A stretch of DNA of 64,000 bases from Azolla caroliniana (GCA_043228905.1 JBHGNT010000010.1:11408001-11472000); one strand, 5' to 3'; shown: positions 1-10,493, counted from the first letter of the stretch. The notes: a model not told the origin generated them from the sequence alone. Program-made: numbers and translations.

Positions 1-3000
1 GAATGGGTGAAGGAAGCCAATGAAAGGAACGTCGCGGACGCGGAACGGCAAAAGGCGAATACCATAGGGAGTGCCGGCGGTAGCCACGCAGAAAACGAGA
101 CATGGCAAGTACTGCAAGAATGTCAGATCACGTTGCCATTAGGAAGACTCTTGCAGCTCGTGCCGCGATTTACGGAAGGACTAAAAACGGTCATGACAGA
201 CGGTATAGCCCCACCGGCACCAGTCCTCTTCTCGAATCCGGAGGAGGGACCGACGGTGGTGGACACTAGTAGTCCGGTGATTACAACTATTGTCAAAGGG
301 CACGAACTTCCCGGCACAGTAATCGATGGAGGTTCCGGGGTGAACGTAATAAGCCTCCGCACGTGTGATGCCTTGGGTATACATGAATGGGAGCCATGTC
401 CGTTCTGGCTACGGATGGCGGATACGAGCTCTGTACGGCCGACGGGCTTAATACGGAAATTGGAAGTCACCATAGGAGGTCACACATTTCACATCTCGGC
501 TGTAGTGCTGCAGCTACAGGCGCAAGGCGCGTACCCACTGTTGCTGGGCAGACCATGGTTGAAAATAGCACACATCAAGCAAAATTGGCGGAAAAATATG
601 ATTACCTTCCGGCGCGGAAAAGCCAAGGTCCGGGTACCGACACAACCACGGACGAGCAACGGTAAGGAATGCACACCGTTGTATGCGGAATGCGTGAACA
701 TGCTTGAAGCGTTGGCAGACGACGAAGAAGCCCAGTACTTGGAGGAACACCCGAAGATCGTACCACTTTTCGAGATTGACGTGGCTGAAGCCGTAGCGCC
801 ATACTTGCCGCAGCGGGACGAAACCGAAGCCGAACCAGACAAAGATTCGATTCGAGAATTACGGCAAGCACAGGAAGCGTTGGAACGGGAAATGGCCGTT
901 TCCCAACGGGTAAAAACATCCCAGCTCGACGAAGTGAACCTAGGAAGCAAGGACGAATCAAAGCCGGTACACATCGCCAAAGAAATGAAGCCGAAAGATA
1001 AAGCGGCAATGATTAAACTTCTCACGGAGTTTCGCGACGTATTCGCCTGGTCATACGAAGACATGCGAGGGCTGGACCCTCAATTATATCAGCATCAGAT
1101 CCACTTAGGCAAGGACGCGAAACCAGTGGCGCAAAGACGTTACCGAATGAACCCCAACTACGCCGCCAAAGTGAAGGAGGAAATCGACAAACTCCTAAGA
1201 GTGGGCTTCATCCGGCCGATAAAGAAAGCGACGTGGCTGAGCCCCATTGTCGTCGTCCCAAAGAAGAACGGTAAAATCCGCGTGTGTGTAGATTACAGGA
1301 AACTAAATGCAGCCACAATTACGGATGCATTCCCTCTTCCGTTCACGGATGGAGTACTGGATGCCGTCGCCGGCCATGAAGTTTATAGCTTTTTAGACGG
1401 GTTCAGCGGATACAATCAAATCCGGATGCACCCTGACGACCAGGAGAAGACAGCGTTCGTCACCGAATGGGGGGTGTTTGTGGCCGTAGTAATGATGTTC
1501 GAACTAAAAACGGCACCAGCAACTTTCCAGCGAATCATCATGGAGATCTTCGGCGAATACATTCCAGCCTTCATGCAGGTTTTCCTGGATGACTTTGCAG
1601 TCTATAGCCGGGAAAAAGACCATTTGCAGCACCTACGGTTATGCCTTGAAAAGTGTAGGTTATACCGGCTAAGCTTAAACCCAGCAAAATGCATCTTTGG
1701 GGTTTCAAGTGGAATCTTACTGGGACACATTGTAAGTAAGGAGGGCATTGCGGTCGACCCGGACAAAGTAAACGCGATACTAGGGGCACCGGCGCCGAAA
1801 ACGGCCAAAGCACTAAGCCGATTCTTAGGACAGATCCGGTGGCACAGCCGGATGCTCCGTCACTTGGCTGACTTGGCTACACCATTACACACCGCGGTAC
1901 ATCGGACACCGTTCCAATGGACGGATACGGAGGATAAGGCATACAATGCCCTGAAGGTACTTTTGTCGCAAGCACCCGTCGTGCAGCCTCCGGATTGGAG
2001 CAAGGAATTTCATGTGTTCGTGGACGCTTCCGACATCGCTATCGGCAGCGCCTTAATGCAACTTACGGAGCCTAAATGGTACCGGCCGGTATATTACGCC
2101 AGCCGGAAGCTGTCCCAAGCGGAGAAGAACTATTCGACTACGGAACGGGAGGCCCTGGGCATGATCTACAGTGTAACAAAGTTTCGTCATTACCTATTGG
2201 GAAGGAAGTTCTCCTTTCATGTGGATCACTCGGCGCTCCTGTACTTAGTGTCCAAGGCGTCCCTGACCGATAAGTTGGCCCGTTGGACCTTGCTGTTGCA
2301 GGAGTTCGAATTCGAGATCTTCCACCGGCCCGGTATCCAGCATGCCGTAGCAGACTACCTGAGCCGGTTAGAGTCCGGAGAATCAGGCGACGGAGTATCG
2401 GATGAATTCCCGGACGCAGAGTTATTCCGTATCACCTCGGAAACGGCAGCGGACGACACGGTGGCATCAGAAGATAGGTGGCTGACAAACATGCACCAGT
2501 TCCTAAGCACGGGCCTGCCACCGGAGGAAATGAACCGGGACGAGAGGAAACGACTGGCGGTGCAGAGCCGCAATTTCTGTCTGTTACGGGACACTCTCTA
2601 CCACAAGGGAGCAGATGGAATATGGAGACGGGCAGTCCGTAGTGACGAGAAACAAGTAATCTTACGGGAAGCACATTGTGGGGTTGCCGGAGGACACTAT
2701 GCCGGGGAAGCGACGGCAAAGAAAGTATGGCAGAGCGGCTTATGGTGGCCCACGACGTTAAAAGACGCCGTCAAGTATGCTAAGGAATGTGACCTATGCC
2801 AACGAATGGGCCAGCCTACAGAGCAAGCACGTATGCCACACCAACCGGTACTTCCACTAGAGCCATTCCAAAAGTGGGGGTTGGATTTTGTCGGACCGTT
2901 CAAGCCACCGGCAATGAGAACAGGTAATCGTTATGTCATCGTGGCAACAGATTATTGCACTAAATGGGTGGAGGCTAAGGCCTTGAGAGACAACACCGCG

Positions 3001-3900
3001 TCATCCACAGCAAAATTCCTGTACGAGAACATTTGGTGCCGATATGGATGTCCGATTGAATTAATCAGCGACCAAGGAGGGCACTTCCTCGGCCAGGTAG
3101 TTGAAAGCTTAACAACGTTCTATGCCGTGGTCCATAAACGGAGCACACCGTACTACCCACAAGCAAACGGGTTAGCAGAGTCAACCAACAAAACGCTCCA
3201 GAACATTCTCCGCAAAATCGTCAATGAAAACCGGACGGACTGGGATACAAAGCTCCATAGCGCGCTATGGGCGTACCGAACGGCATACAAAACAAGTATC
3301 CAGACAACGTTGTTCCGGTTAGCGTTCGGCTTAGAGGCGGTCATGCCGGTGGAATTTCAGGTACCAAGCTTACGGATCCAACTACGGGAACGGCTGAATG
3401 AAAAGGAGTCGGAGGAAATGCGGCTAGCAGCACTATGCGAACTGGAGGAGCAACGGTTGGCCAGCATCCTACACATGGAACTGGAGCAACGACGACGGAA
3501 AGCGTTCGTTGACCGTCACCGGAAAGGTAATGAGAAGATGTTCGAAATCCGAAAGCCGGTGCTAGTATTCCAAACGAGGATGGGCAAGATGCTGGGTAAA
3601 CTCCGGTTTAGATGGACAGGCCCGTATTGGCTGACACGGGAATACAACGGGTCCTATCAGTTAGGGACACTTGCCGGTGAAGTGCTAGGCAAGTGGGTCA
3701 ACGGATTTAGACTAAAGCCCTATAAAGGACCGATGCCAAGTAACCCGTTTATGCAGCCCACCGGCACTATACCGGGAACCTGTCCGGGAACGGTATGGAT
3801 GGAAGAAAAAGACGACGGGGAACCCGTAGCAGAAGCGAAGGAAGACACGGCAACCCGTAAGGAAAACGGTAAGGGTCCGAAGGGACCTACGGATGTGTAA
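1..3900 (+). CDS. gypsy-1 Pol polyprotein: PR-RT-RNaseH-IN (5' partial)
   Basis: The frame is already open at base 1; the matching region of gypsy-2 shows it continues from gag, so no start codon is assigned. Domains in order: aspartic protease with DGGSGVNV near nt 322 and LLLGRPW near nt 541; reverse transcriptase from about nt 1100 with the FLDD active site near nt 1585; RNase H starting at VDASD near nt 2020; integrase HHCC zinc finger at about nt 2670-2810; integrase core with LDFVGPF near nt 2885, SDQGG near nt 3070 and the Glu of GLAEST near nt 3177. The C-terminus carries the GKLRFRWTGPYW block of plant gypsy integrases. One oddity is MFELKTAP in RT where gypsy-2 has MFGLKTAP. No premature stop was seen, so the product could be functional. 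Confidence 0.95.
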   Translation, partial: EWVKEANERNVADAERQKANTIGSAGGSHAENETWQVLQECQITLPLGRLLQLVPRFTEGLKTVMTDGIAPPAPVLFSNPEEGPTVVDTSSPVITTIVKGHELPGTVIDGGSGVNVISLRTCDALGIHEWEPCPFWLRMADTSSVRPTGLIRKLEVTIGGHTFHISAVVLQLQAQGAYPLLLGRPWLKIAHIKQNWRKNMITFRRGKAKVRVPTQPRTSNGKECTPLYAECVNMLEALADDEEAQYLEEHPKIVPLFEIDVAEAVAPYLPQRDETEAEPDKDSIRELRQAQEALEREMAVSQRVKTSQLDEVNLGSKDESKPVHIAKEMKPKDKAAMIKLLTEFRDVFAWSYEDMRGLDPQLYQHQIHLGKDAKPVAQRRYRMNPNYAAKVKEEIDKLLRVGFIRPIKKATWLSPIVVVPKKNGKIRVCVDYRKLNAATITDAFPLPFTDGVLDAVAGHEVYSFLDGFSGYNQIRMHPDDQEKTAFVTEWGVFVAVVMMFELKTAPATFQRIIMEIFGEYIPAFMQVFLDDFAVYSREKDHLQHLRLCLEKCRLYRLSLNPAKCIFGVSSGILLGHIVSKEGIAVDPDKVNAILGAPAPKTAKALSRFLGQIRWHSRMLRHLADLATPLHTAVHRTPFQWTDTEDKAYNALKVLLSQAPVVQPPDWSKEFHVFVDASDIAIGSALMQLTEPKWYRPVYYASRKLSQAEKNYSTTEREALGMIYSVTKFRHYLLGRKFSFHVDHSALLYLVSKASLTDKLARWTLLLQEFEFEIFHRPGIQHAVADYLSRLESGESGDGVSDEFPDAELFRITSETAADDTVASEDRWLTNMHQFLSTGLPPEEMNRDERKRLAVQSRNFCLLRDTLYHKGADGIWRRAVRSDEKQVILREAHCGVAGGHYAGEATAKKVWQSGLWWPTTLKDAVKYAKECDLCQRMGQPTEQARMPHQPVLPLEPFQKWGLDFVGPFKPPAMRTGNRYVIVATDYCTKWVEAKALRDNTASSTAKFLYENIWCRYGCPIELISDQGGHFLGQVVESLTTFYAVVHKRSTPYYPQANGLAESTNKTLQNILRKIVNENRTDWDTKLHSALWAYRTAYKTSIQTTLFRLAFGLEAVMPVEFQVPSLRIQLRERLNEKESEEMRLAALCELEEQRLASILHMELEQRRRKAFVDRHRKGNEKMFEIRKPVLVFQTRMGKMLGKLRFRWTGPYWLTREYNGSYQLGTLAGEVLGKWVNGFRLKPYKGPMPSNPFMQPTGTIPGTCPGTVWMEEKDDGEPVAEAKEDTATRKENGKGPKGPTDV

Positions 3901-3917
3901 GATCACATACCGTCATT

Positions 3918-3934
3918 AAAAAAAAAAAAAAAAA
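3918..3934 (+). other. A17 tract between pol stop and accessory ORF
   Basis: A run of 17 A lies 17 bases after the pol stop codon. Gypsy-2 has an A-rich tract at the same place (12624-12679, minus strand). Position is conserved but sequence is not. The stretch from here to 4265 is leader-like and includes a CT-rich block near 4199-4230. Confidence 0.6.
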
Positions 3935-4265
3935 GAAATCATTAAAAATCGAGGTATGAACGGACGTGAAAGCAAGGAGCGAAAAGGTACGTAGTGGGCA
4001 TTTAAGAGCCGCCACGTTACTTAATACTAAATTGGTACACGACGTGCGCATGCTCGGAAAAGGCGCCAAGACGCACAGAGAAAAAGCAGAACGCATGGAG
4101 ACCTTTTCATTTCGCGAGCCAAGAAGCACAGAAGCACCAAGGCAGTGGAAGCTTATCAGACGCGAACCTGCACTCAGAGAACCCCCACGTTCGGAACTCT
4201 CTCTCTCTCGCTCTCACTCTCATCACCACTCTACCTCGCCATCTTTCCTTGACCTCGAAGCAGAC

Positions 4266-4594
4266 ATGGACCCACAAACGCTGTCGGAAGCGGCCAGGAA
4301 ATGGCTCAGGCAACACGGACTGGATGGGTTCCTGACCATCATGGAGGCACCACCGCACAAAGAAGCCGACCGGGTCATCAAGGAGCTCGACACAGAAGTC
4401 ATCACCGAGGAAGCGATCCGTGCGCTAACAGGCCTTCCGGAGGGAGGTATTTTTCAGATCGATAACCCAACCTTGGAGCAACTCATCCGATATTTCGGTG
4501 AGTAATCTCTAGCCGGCAAAGGCTATCGAACGCAGGGCGGCGAAGATCCGCTATTCAGGGAGATAGCTCGAGTGCTCCATAAGTACGGCCACGT
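4266..4594 (+). pseudogene. gypsy-1 accessory ORF, N-terminal part
   Basis: A second ORF downstream of integrase, on the same strand as pol. The ATG at 4266 is chosen because similarity to the gypsy-2 accessory ORF begins there (LSEAARKWLRQHGLDG against LSEEARQWMRENGLKG); the frame is open further upstream to about 3966. There is an in-frame TAA at 4503-4505 where gypsy-2 has a Tyr codon. The frame then continues (GYRTQGGEDPLF) until the gag-only element interrupts it inside a Val codon at 4593-4594. It resumes in frame at 8168. The function is unknown; I see no catalytic motif. Confidence 0.75.
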
Positions 4595-5452
4595 TGTCGT
4601 GCCTTTCGGCTCCGGATCGTTGCGTGAGTCGGGTGGGAACCGCCGAGGTTTTGGACTAGGAGGAGGAAGAATTTGAGGCTAATCTAGTTATGAATATGAA
4701 TAGATTATAAGAAAGAGATATAGAAACTTGTGAATCCCACAAGTATAATTGTTTTAGTTTATCTAAATCGTAGTAATAAATTGAAATAATTTAGAATAGA
4801 TTAGAGTAGATTGAGAAAAGAGATCAAACCTTGTGAATCCCACAAGTATTACATTAATCAATATTTATGTAAGAATATGAATTTAGATTGAAAGAGATAG
4901 ATTATCTTAAACTTCGTGAATCCCACGAGTATATTTTATTGATTGTTGGTGTTTTAGGAAATATATCCAATTTCCCAAATATTTCACACACCTATTACAT
5001 TGTGCTCCCCATCCTTATGTAGTGATGGGAGAGACTAAGCATAACTACATGCTTTTTTAATCCTTGCTTTTATTTGCTAAATATAGTGCTCATGCACGCT
5101 AGATGTGCATGAGTCACTTTTTAGTCGCTTGCGTTTTTCTATAAAATATTCACGCACTCTAAAAATACATGATTTACCTTTTAATAAAGGTAGGCGCAAA
5201 TAAAGCACTTATAGTTATTAAATCTATTTATAGAACACTAAAGATAAGGTAGCATAATGGTAAAGTTGAAGTTTGGCTACGTGGAGGTACAAGGTTCAAA
5301 TCTTGCCCTATGCACGTGATAAATATCTTGATATTCTTATTTTATTTATTGGTGATAAATATCTTAATATTCTTATTTTATTTATTTATATGTAATTAAA
5401 TCGGTTATATTATTTTTACTTTTTCACGTAGTGTACGAAATACACTACGACA
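4595..5452 (-). repeat. 3' LTR of gag-only element (858 bp)
   Basis: Matches 7306-8163 with a constant offset of 2711, apparently without a mismatch. It contains short repeated motifs around GTGAATCCCACAAGT (near 4730, 4835 and 4915) and an antisense tRNA-like segment at 5244-5316. Confidence 0.92.
5244..5316 (+). repeat. tRNA-like / SINE-head segment in LTR
   Basis: GTAGCATAATGG (5249-5260) resembles a Pol III A box, and GGTTCAAATCTTG (5293-5305) resembles a B box at tRNA-like spacing. AT-rich sequence with two near repeats (GATAAATATCTT.ATATTC) follows, as in a SINE tail. It is antisense to the host LTR element. It is not a functional tRNA gene, since no closing acceptor stem is evident. 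Confidence 0.55.
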
Positions 5453-7267
5453 CTCGCCCCCTCCGAACCCGCACATCCTCCGGTATGTGCCGAAGTTGCC
5501 GATGCTCGTTGTCTCCCCTTCATCCTCCGTTTGTCCCGCTATGTCAACTTTGTCTCTCCATTTTGAGTAGACCCATTCTTTCCACCCGAACCATTGTCGC
5601 CATCCGATCCACCATATTCTTTGTTCTCTCTCATCATATTCTTGGCCCTTGTCATTCGTGGTAGTGTCTTTTACTGGCCTCTTTCTTGTCTTCATTAACC
5701 TTGACTTTTTTCCGGATCGCTCTCGTCCGATCGACTTTTGGTTTGATCGGCTTCCATCCATATTCGCGTTCGGCCAAGTCAGACTCGGTCGATCGGTTTT
5801 GACCGATTCGACCCCTTTTCGGGTCGGCTTTCTTTCGGGTCGTCTTTCGGCCGAATCCTCATTCGCCCGGTTCGGCTTTCGTTTGTGTCGTCTTTCGGCC
5901 GAATTCTCTTCCTTTCGGTTCGGCTTTATTTCGGGTCGACTTTCGGTCGAATCCTCTTTTACCCGGTTCGGCTTTCTTTCGGATCGGAATCCCATCCGGA
6001 TCACCTTCCATCCAAACCGGCTTCCGACTTTACCTTTCTTGCCGCCACCTCCCGTCTCTCCGGTCTCACGTTGCTTCTCAGACACAACCGCCGAAGTCTC
6101 TAGGATTAGTGGGCAGGAATCCTCGGTATTATCATCCTCCGTTGTTTCACCCATAGCCATATTCTCGGCTATCTCTCCGTCATACACATCAGCTTCGACC
6201 TTTGTTTTCTCTCCGCCACCTTCCGTCTCTTCGGTCTCACGTTGCCTTTCGAACGCAACCGCCGGAGTCTCTAGAATCAGTGGTGGGGAAGTCTCGATAT
6301 GGCCATCCGTCGTTGATTCGTCCATAGCCACCTTCGATTCGATGTCATCTTTCGTGGCGACCTCCTCAATCAAGTCCTCCTTGCTCTCTTTCACTGCATC
6401 AATTATGCAAACATCAATTATGCTTACCCCTTTTTCACCCGATGTTTCGGACACTTGTATTCTGAAATCTTCTTCTACACTTGGGTTATCGGCCTTATCC
6501 TTTGTCGTTGTTCTTTCGCAAGACAAGAGGGTAGCTTGTTTTACACCCTCTTCCGTCACACCATCATGTTGTATTTCGGCCTTCATATCGGCTCCATCGT
6601 TTGTCTTCAATCGACCATCCTTCATCGGCCATGTCGTTGACAAGATTCTCATCTTCCTCTCATCATGTCTCCGGCATACCCTTTGGACTTCGGCCCAATT
6701 TTCGGTAAGACCATTCGTACCGTCATCGTCTTCGAGTTCGATCCCGATGTCCATCCTTTCTTTTCGATCGATCGATTTTACGAACATTAGGACTTTATCC
6801 TCTCCCACCAATCGTTGTTCCCGCTCCGAGAGTCGAGCAAAACGATGCTCGAACTCTAGGAATGCTTGTGTTGCACTTCGGTGGGTCTTCTTCGATGCCA
6901 CCCATTCGTCGAATTCTCGCCGATCTTGTCCCTTCGATCTCTTGTAATCATATGACTCTCGTAAAGCTTCTTCGAATGATCCCCATGTCGAGTTTTGTTG
7001 TCGTATCTTGTGGATTCTCTCTTGTAGCTCATCCGTGGCTACCCGATTGAAGGATGTCACTTGCAATCCTTCCGGTATCCCACATCGTATCATCTCCGCC
7101 TTGTAGTCACGTAGATAGCGTGACACATCGCTTCCGTTGAATTGTCCGTTTCGTTGTACGAGCTGCTTTACTGCCCCCGTGATCTCCGACATCACTCGTT
7201 GTTCTTGTAGCATTCGCTCGAACATCATCATCATCGTTATGCTCATTGCCTCTTGTTGATTCTCCAT
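5405..7267 (-). CDS. Gag-like protein of the non-autonomous element (620 aa)
   Basis: The ATG at 7267 (MENQQEAM) is the first in frame after the primer-binding site; the stop lies inside the 3' LTR. The N-terminal 220 residues resemble retrotransposon gag/capsid: a SDVSRYLRDYKAEM start, a central helical region (EFDEWVASKK, AFLEFEHRFARL) and MFVKSIDRKERMDIG. The remainder is charged and probably disordered, with a repeat zone of RKPNR/ERKPTRK motifs near residues 410-500 and a W-rich tail. No CCHC knuckle, protease or RT is present. The likely role is to package its own RNA while using another element's Pol. Confidence 0.8.
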   Translation of the reverse strand: MENQQEAMSITMMMMFERMLQEQRVMSEITGAVKQLVQRNGQFNGSDVSRYLRDYKAEMIRCGIPEGLQVTSFNRVATDELQERIHKIRQQNSTWGSFEEALRESYDYKRSKGQDRREFDEWVASKKTHRSATQAFLEFEHRFARLSEREQRLVGEDKVLMFVKSIDRKERMDIGIELEDDDGTNGLTENWAEVQRVCRRHDERKMRILSTTWPMKDGRLKTNDGADMKAEIQHDGVTEEGVKQATLLSCERTTTKDKADNPSVEEDFRIQVSETSGEKGVSIIDVCIIDAVKESKEDLIEEVATKDDIESKVAMDESTTDGHIETSPPLILETPAVAFERQRETEETEGGGEKTKVEADVYDGEIAENMAMGETTEDDNTEDSCPLILETSAVVSEKQRETGETGGGGKKGKVGSRFGWKVIRMGFRSERKPNRVKEDSTESRPEIKPNRKEENSAERRHKRKPNRANEDSAERRPERKPTRKGVESVKTDRPSLTWPNANMDGSRSNQKSIGRERSGKKSRLMKTRKRPVKDTTTNDKGQEYDEREQRIWWIGWRQWFGWKEWVYSKWRDKVDIAGQTEDEGETTSIGNFGTYRRMCGFGGGECRSVFRTLREKVKII

Positions 7268-7283
7268 CTCCTTGCCACCCGCC

Positions 7284-7301
7284 TTCACGTCGGGTTCACC
7301 A
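7284..7301 (-). other. Primer-binding site, complementary to tRNA-Trp 3' end
   Basis: On the minus strand the LTR ends in CA, then CAGT, then TGGTGAACCCGACGTGAA. From memory this is the full complement of the last 18 bases of plant nuclear tRNA-Trp including CCA. This fixes 7306-8163 as the 5' LTR. Confidence 0.75.
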
Positions 7302-7305
7302 ACTG

Positions 7306-8163
7306 TGTCGTGCCTTTCGGCTCCGGATCGTTGCGTGAGTCGGGTGGGAACCGCCGAGGTTTTGGACTAGGAGGAGGAAGAATTTGAGGCTAATCTAGTT
7401 ATGAATATGAATAGATTATAAGAAAGAGATATAGAAACTTGTGAATCCCACAAGTATAATTGTTTTAGTTTATCTAAATCGTAGTAATAAATTGAAATAA
7501 TTTAGAATAGATTAGAGTAGATTGAGAAAAGAGATCAAACCTTGTGAATCCCACAAGTATTACATTAATCAATATTTATGTAAGAATATGAATTTAGATT
7601 GAAAGAGATAGATTATCTTAAACTTCGTGAATCCCACGAGTATATTTTATTGATTGTTGGTGTTTTAGGAAATATATCCAATTTCCCAAATATTTCACAC
7701 ACCTATTACATTGTGCTCCCCATCCTTATGTAGTGATGGGAGAGACTAAGCATAACTACATGCTTTTTTAATCCTTGCTTTTATTTGCTAAATATAGTGC
7801 TCATGCACGCTAGATGTGCATGAGTCACTTTTTAGTCGCTTGCGTTTTTCTATAAAATATTCACGCACTCTAAAAATACATGATTTACCTTTTAATAAAG
7901 GTAGGCGCAAATAAAGCACTTATAGTTATTAAATCTATTTATAGAACACTAAAGATAAGGTAGCATAATGGTAAAGTTGAAGTTTGGCTACGTGGAGGTA
8001 CAAGGTTCAAATCTTGCCCTATGCACGTGATAAATATCTTGATATTCTTATTTTATTTATTGGTGATAAATATCTTAATATTCTTATTTTATTTATTTAT
8101 ATGTAATTAAATCGGTTATATTATTTTTACTTTTTCACGTAGTGTACGAAATACACTACGACA
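7306..8163 (-). repeat. 5' LTR of gag-only element (858 bp)
   Basis: Direct repeat of 4595-5452, TG...CA bounded, followed on the minus strand by the primer-binding site. It carries the same antisense tRNA-like segment. Confidence 0.92.
7955..8027 (+). repeat. tRNA-like / SINE-head segment, second LTR copy
   Basis: Same A-box and B-box-like motifs as 5244-5316, at the same LTR offset. Confidence 0.55.
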
Positions 8164-8167
8164 ACGT

Positions 8168-10493
8168 GTACCCCCGACCCCCTGTCATGCCAAAAAATCG
8201 GGCAGGGATGATCATAGCCACCTATGAAGGGATCAAGGTAGACTGGCCGGTGTTGATTGCAGACGGTTTGTGCGCGGCAATCGACATGGTACGAGGAAAG
8301 GACGGCAAGGAGGGCCGGAAGCTGTGGCATGCCGTAGCTCAGTGGATAACATTGCTCGTGCCGCCGGTCGAGACCGTTCAGCCAAAGAAGCGGCCAAGAT
8401 TATCGGAAGGAAGCACCTCGAAGCCCGCGTCCAAACGACAGCAGCTGCTGGCGTCGAAGGCGACGAAAGGGAAGAAACGGCTCCCAGAACCGGAGGAGGT
8501 GTCACCGGTCCTACCCGTTAAGATAACCATACGGCGACCGGGACAGAAGGAACCGGAACCCTTGACGGCACAGATACATGTCGTTACCCAAGAAGAGGAA
8601 ACGGAGGAGCCAGTAGAGCACCTCCAACGACGGTCAAGAAGTAGGACCGCCGGGACAGCGGGGGAGCGTTCGGACCCGCAAAAGGAAGAAACGCCCCCAA
8701 CTCAACCTGAGCAAACCGCAAGGGAGGAACCGGAACCGGTGCGTATAGAACCGGCCTTGTCGACTTCTATACAAGAAGTCATTCCAACGGCTCCGGAGAC
8801 GGCGAGAACCGGAACTCAACAGCCGGCGAGCCCAGCCAGCACACACAGCGGCCAAGGAGTAGAACCAGAACGGCAGATACAGGCACTCAAGCCAGACAAT
8901 TCCACAATGAACGAGCCGACCCGACCAGTACAGCAGCAAGGCACCAGTAGCATGTGGCTACGGTGGGTAGGCGAGCAGATCGCCGGAGCGGTCGAGTACA
9001 TAGAGGCGAAGGAGAGAGCGCACCACAAACGGTTGCTCGTCACAACCGTAGATCTAGAGACGGCCCGGTCCAGAATCCGGAGCCTTGAACAAGACTTGGA
9101 CAGGGTCACAAGGGAAATGGCTCAATTGGCTTTGACAACACAAGTCCAAGCACCGGTGACTCCGGGCAATGTACAGAATAAAGCGTCAGATCAACCTGTA
9201 CATAGCAATCAGACCCCGGCAACGGAAATCGTTTCGGAGAGAAATGCGGCACAAGCCCAAGAGCTTGCGGACTTAAAGGATGAGCTAGCTGCCCAAGAAG
9301 CGTTGAGGAGCCGCGAAAGAGAGTTGAAGACGGCAGCGGAGGCAGAACTTAAAAAGACTGCTGAGAATCTACGCCGGGCCGAGGAGAGCTTACGAAAAGG
9401 CCACCAAGCGTACGACCGGCTCAAGGAGGAGAGGGAGAAAATGCTGCAAGAGAAGGACAGGCTCCGGAGAAACGCCGAAACAGAAGTAGAGCGCCTGAAA
9501 GAGGAACTCAGGCAGCTAAAGGACCGGGAGGACCGGAACTATCGCCAGATCAACGGCAAGCTCAAACAAAAAACGGAGGAATTTGAGCACTTGCACCGGG
9601 AGTATAAACGGTTGCAAACGGAGCACAAGGAACGGACGGATGAGCTCCGGCAAGCAGTTGATCGGACCGCAACGGCATACGCTAATGAACAAGCGGAAAC
9701 CAGAAGACGGTTGGAAGATGCGGAGAAGGTTCGGACAGAGCTCCTCAGGCAACAGCAGGCGGAAAAAGAAAGAGCGGCGGAGGTACTGCAGAGGCTGCAA
9801 ACAACATATCAAGGGCAGCTGACGCGCTACAGAGAGCAGGCGGAGGATACGGCTAATCTCATCAAGCAGTTGAAGGAGGAACGACAAGTTGTGGAAAGTA
9901 GAGCGCAAATGGGAGCAAGTCGCATCCAGGATATCATGCGGGCCTGGTTGAACCAGACCAAGAGCTTGATTGACAACGGTTCCGTCAAATGGTGGACCAA
10001 GTGGGCCACGAACGCGGCGGAACTCCAATTGCTCCGGGCCGACGTAGAGAACCGGCGGAAGGAGGGAGATGATTGCTATATGCTGACTTCCGAAGACTTC
10101 ACCGGCATAAGAGATGAGCTGGCCGAAGACTTTCAAGCCTTGGCAGAGGACCAACTAGGGCAAGTCCGGCAACTTGTAGCTCAGCTGGACGACGACAGGC
10201 TGGAGGCGCAGATCCAGTTTGAAAGCTACGAGAGGTCCCGGATCCGGGAAGAGAAAGCACGAGAACCGGTTACGGTCAACCTCAGTGATGAGGAACCGTT
10301 ACTGGAAGGAGACCGGACCGGAAGCAGTCAAACGGAGATGCCGGAGTCAGAGAAACAAACGGAGCAGCCGGATCAGTCTCAGTCCCAACCGCAACCACAG
10401 CAGCAGCAACAAGCACAGCCGCAACAACCACAACCGGAAGAACAATTGGAAATTCTAGAACAAAGTATTTTGGACAATTTGGGTGAACAATGA
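8168..10493 (+). pseudogene. gypsy-1 accessory ORF, C-terminal part (coiled coil, Q-rich tail)
   Basis: Continues in frame from 4594 once the nested element is ignored. First comes a conserved block shared with gypsy-2 (PPVMPKNRAGMIIATYEG, WHAVAQWITLLVPP); then a Pro/Glu-rich linker with KITIRRPG; then a conserved WLRWVGEQIAGAVEYIEAKE helix; then about 300 residues of predicted long coiled coil rich in E, R, K, Q and L (about 9050-9950); then an NQTKSLIDNGSVKWWTKW block; finally an acidic and Gln-rich tail. The stop is TGA at 10491. The architecture suggests a structural or self-assembling protein, not an enzyme. It is not expressed intact because of the insertion and the upstream TAA. Confidence 0.8.

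Larger units (their letters stand above)
4595..8163 (-). mobile_element. Non-autonomous gag-only LTR retrotransposon (TR-GAG-like)
   Basis: Two direct 858-bp LTRs bound a 1853-bp interior that holds a single gag-like ORF and no protease, RT or integrase. The LTRs start TGTCGT and end ACGACA. The 4-bp target duplication is ACGT (4591-4594 and 8164-8167); removing the element and one copy rejoins the accessory ORF in frame. The primer-binding site follows the right LTR on the minus strand, and a purine-rich tract (minus strand GGAGGGGGCGAG, 5453-5464) precedes the left LTR, so transcription is on the minus strand. No LTR difference was noticed by eye, so insertion is recent and was presumably driven by another element's enzymes. 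Confidence 0.9.

Noticed and set aside
5240-5320. A functional tRNA gene in the LTR
   Set aside because: Box-like motifs are present but no acceptor stem closes and no plausible anticodon arm forms; SINE-head is the better call.
5649-6947. Long plus-strand frame (432 codons) opposite the gag-like ORF
   Set aside because: It is the antisense shadow of the minus-strand gag; its Ser/Phe/Arg-rich repeats mirror the repeats on the other strand and it lacks any family motif.
8168-10493. Envelope gene for the accessory ORF
   Set aside because: No signal peptide, hydrophobic transmembrane stretch or cysteine pattern is visible; the product is a hydrophilic coiled coil.
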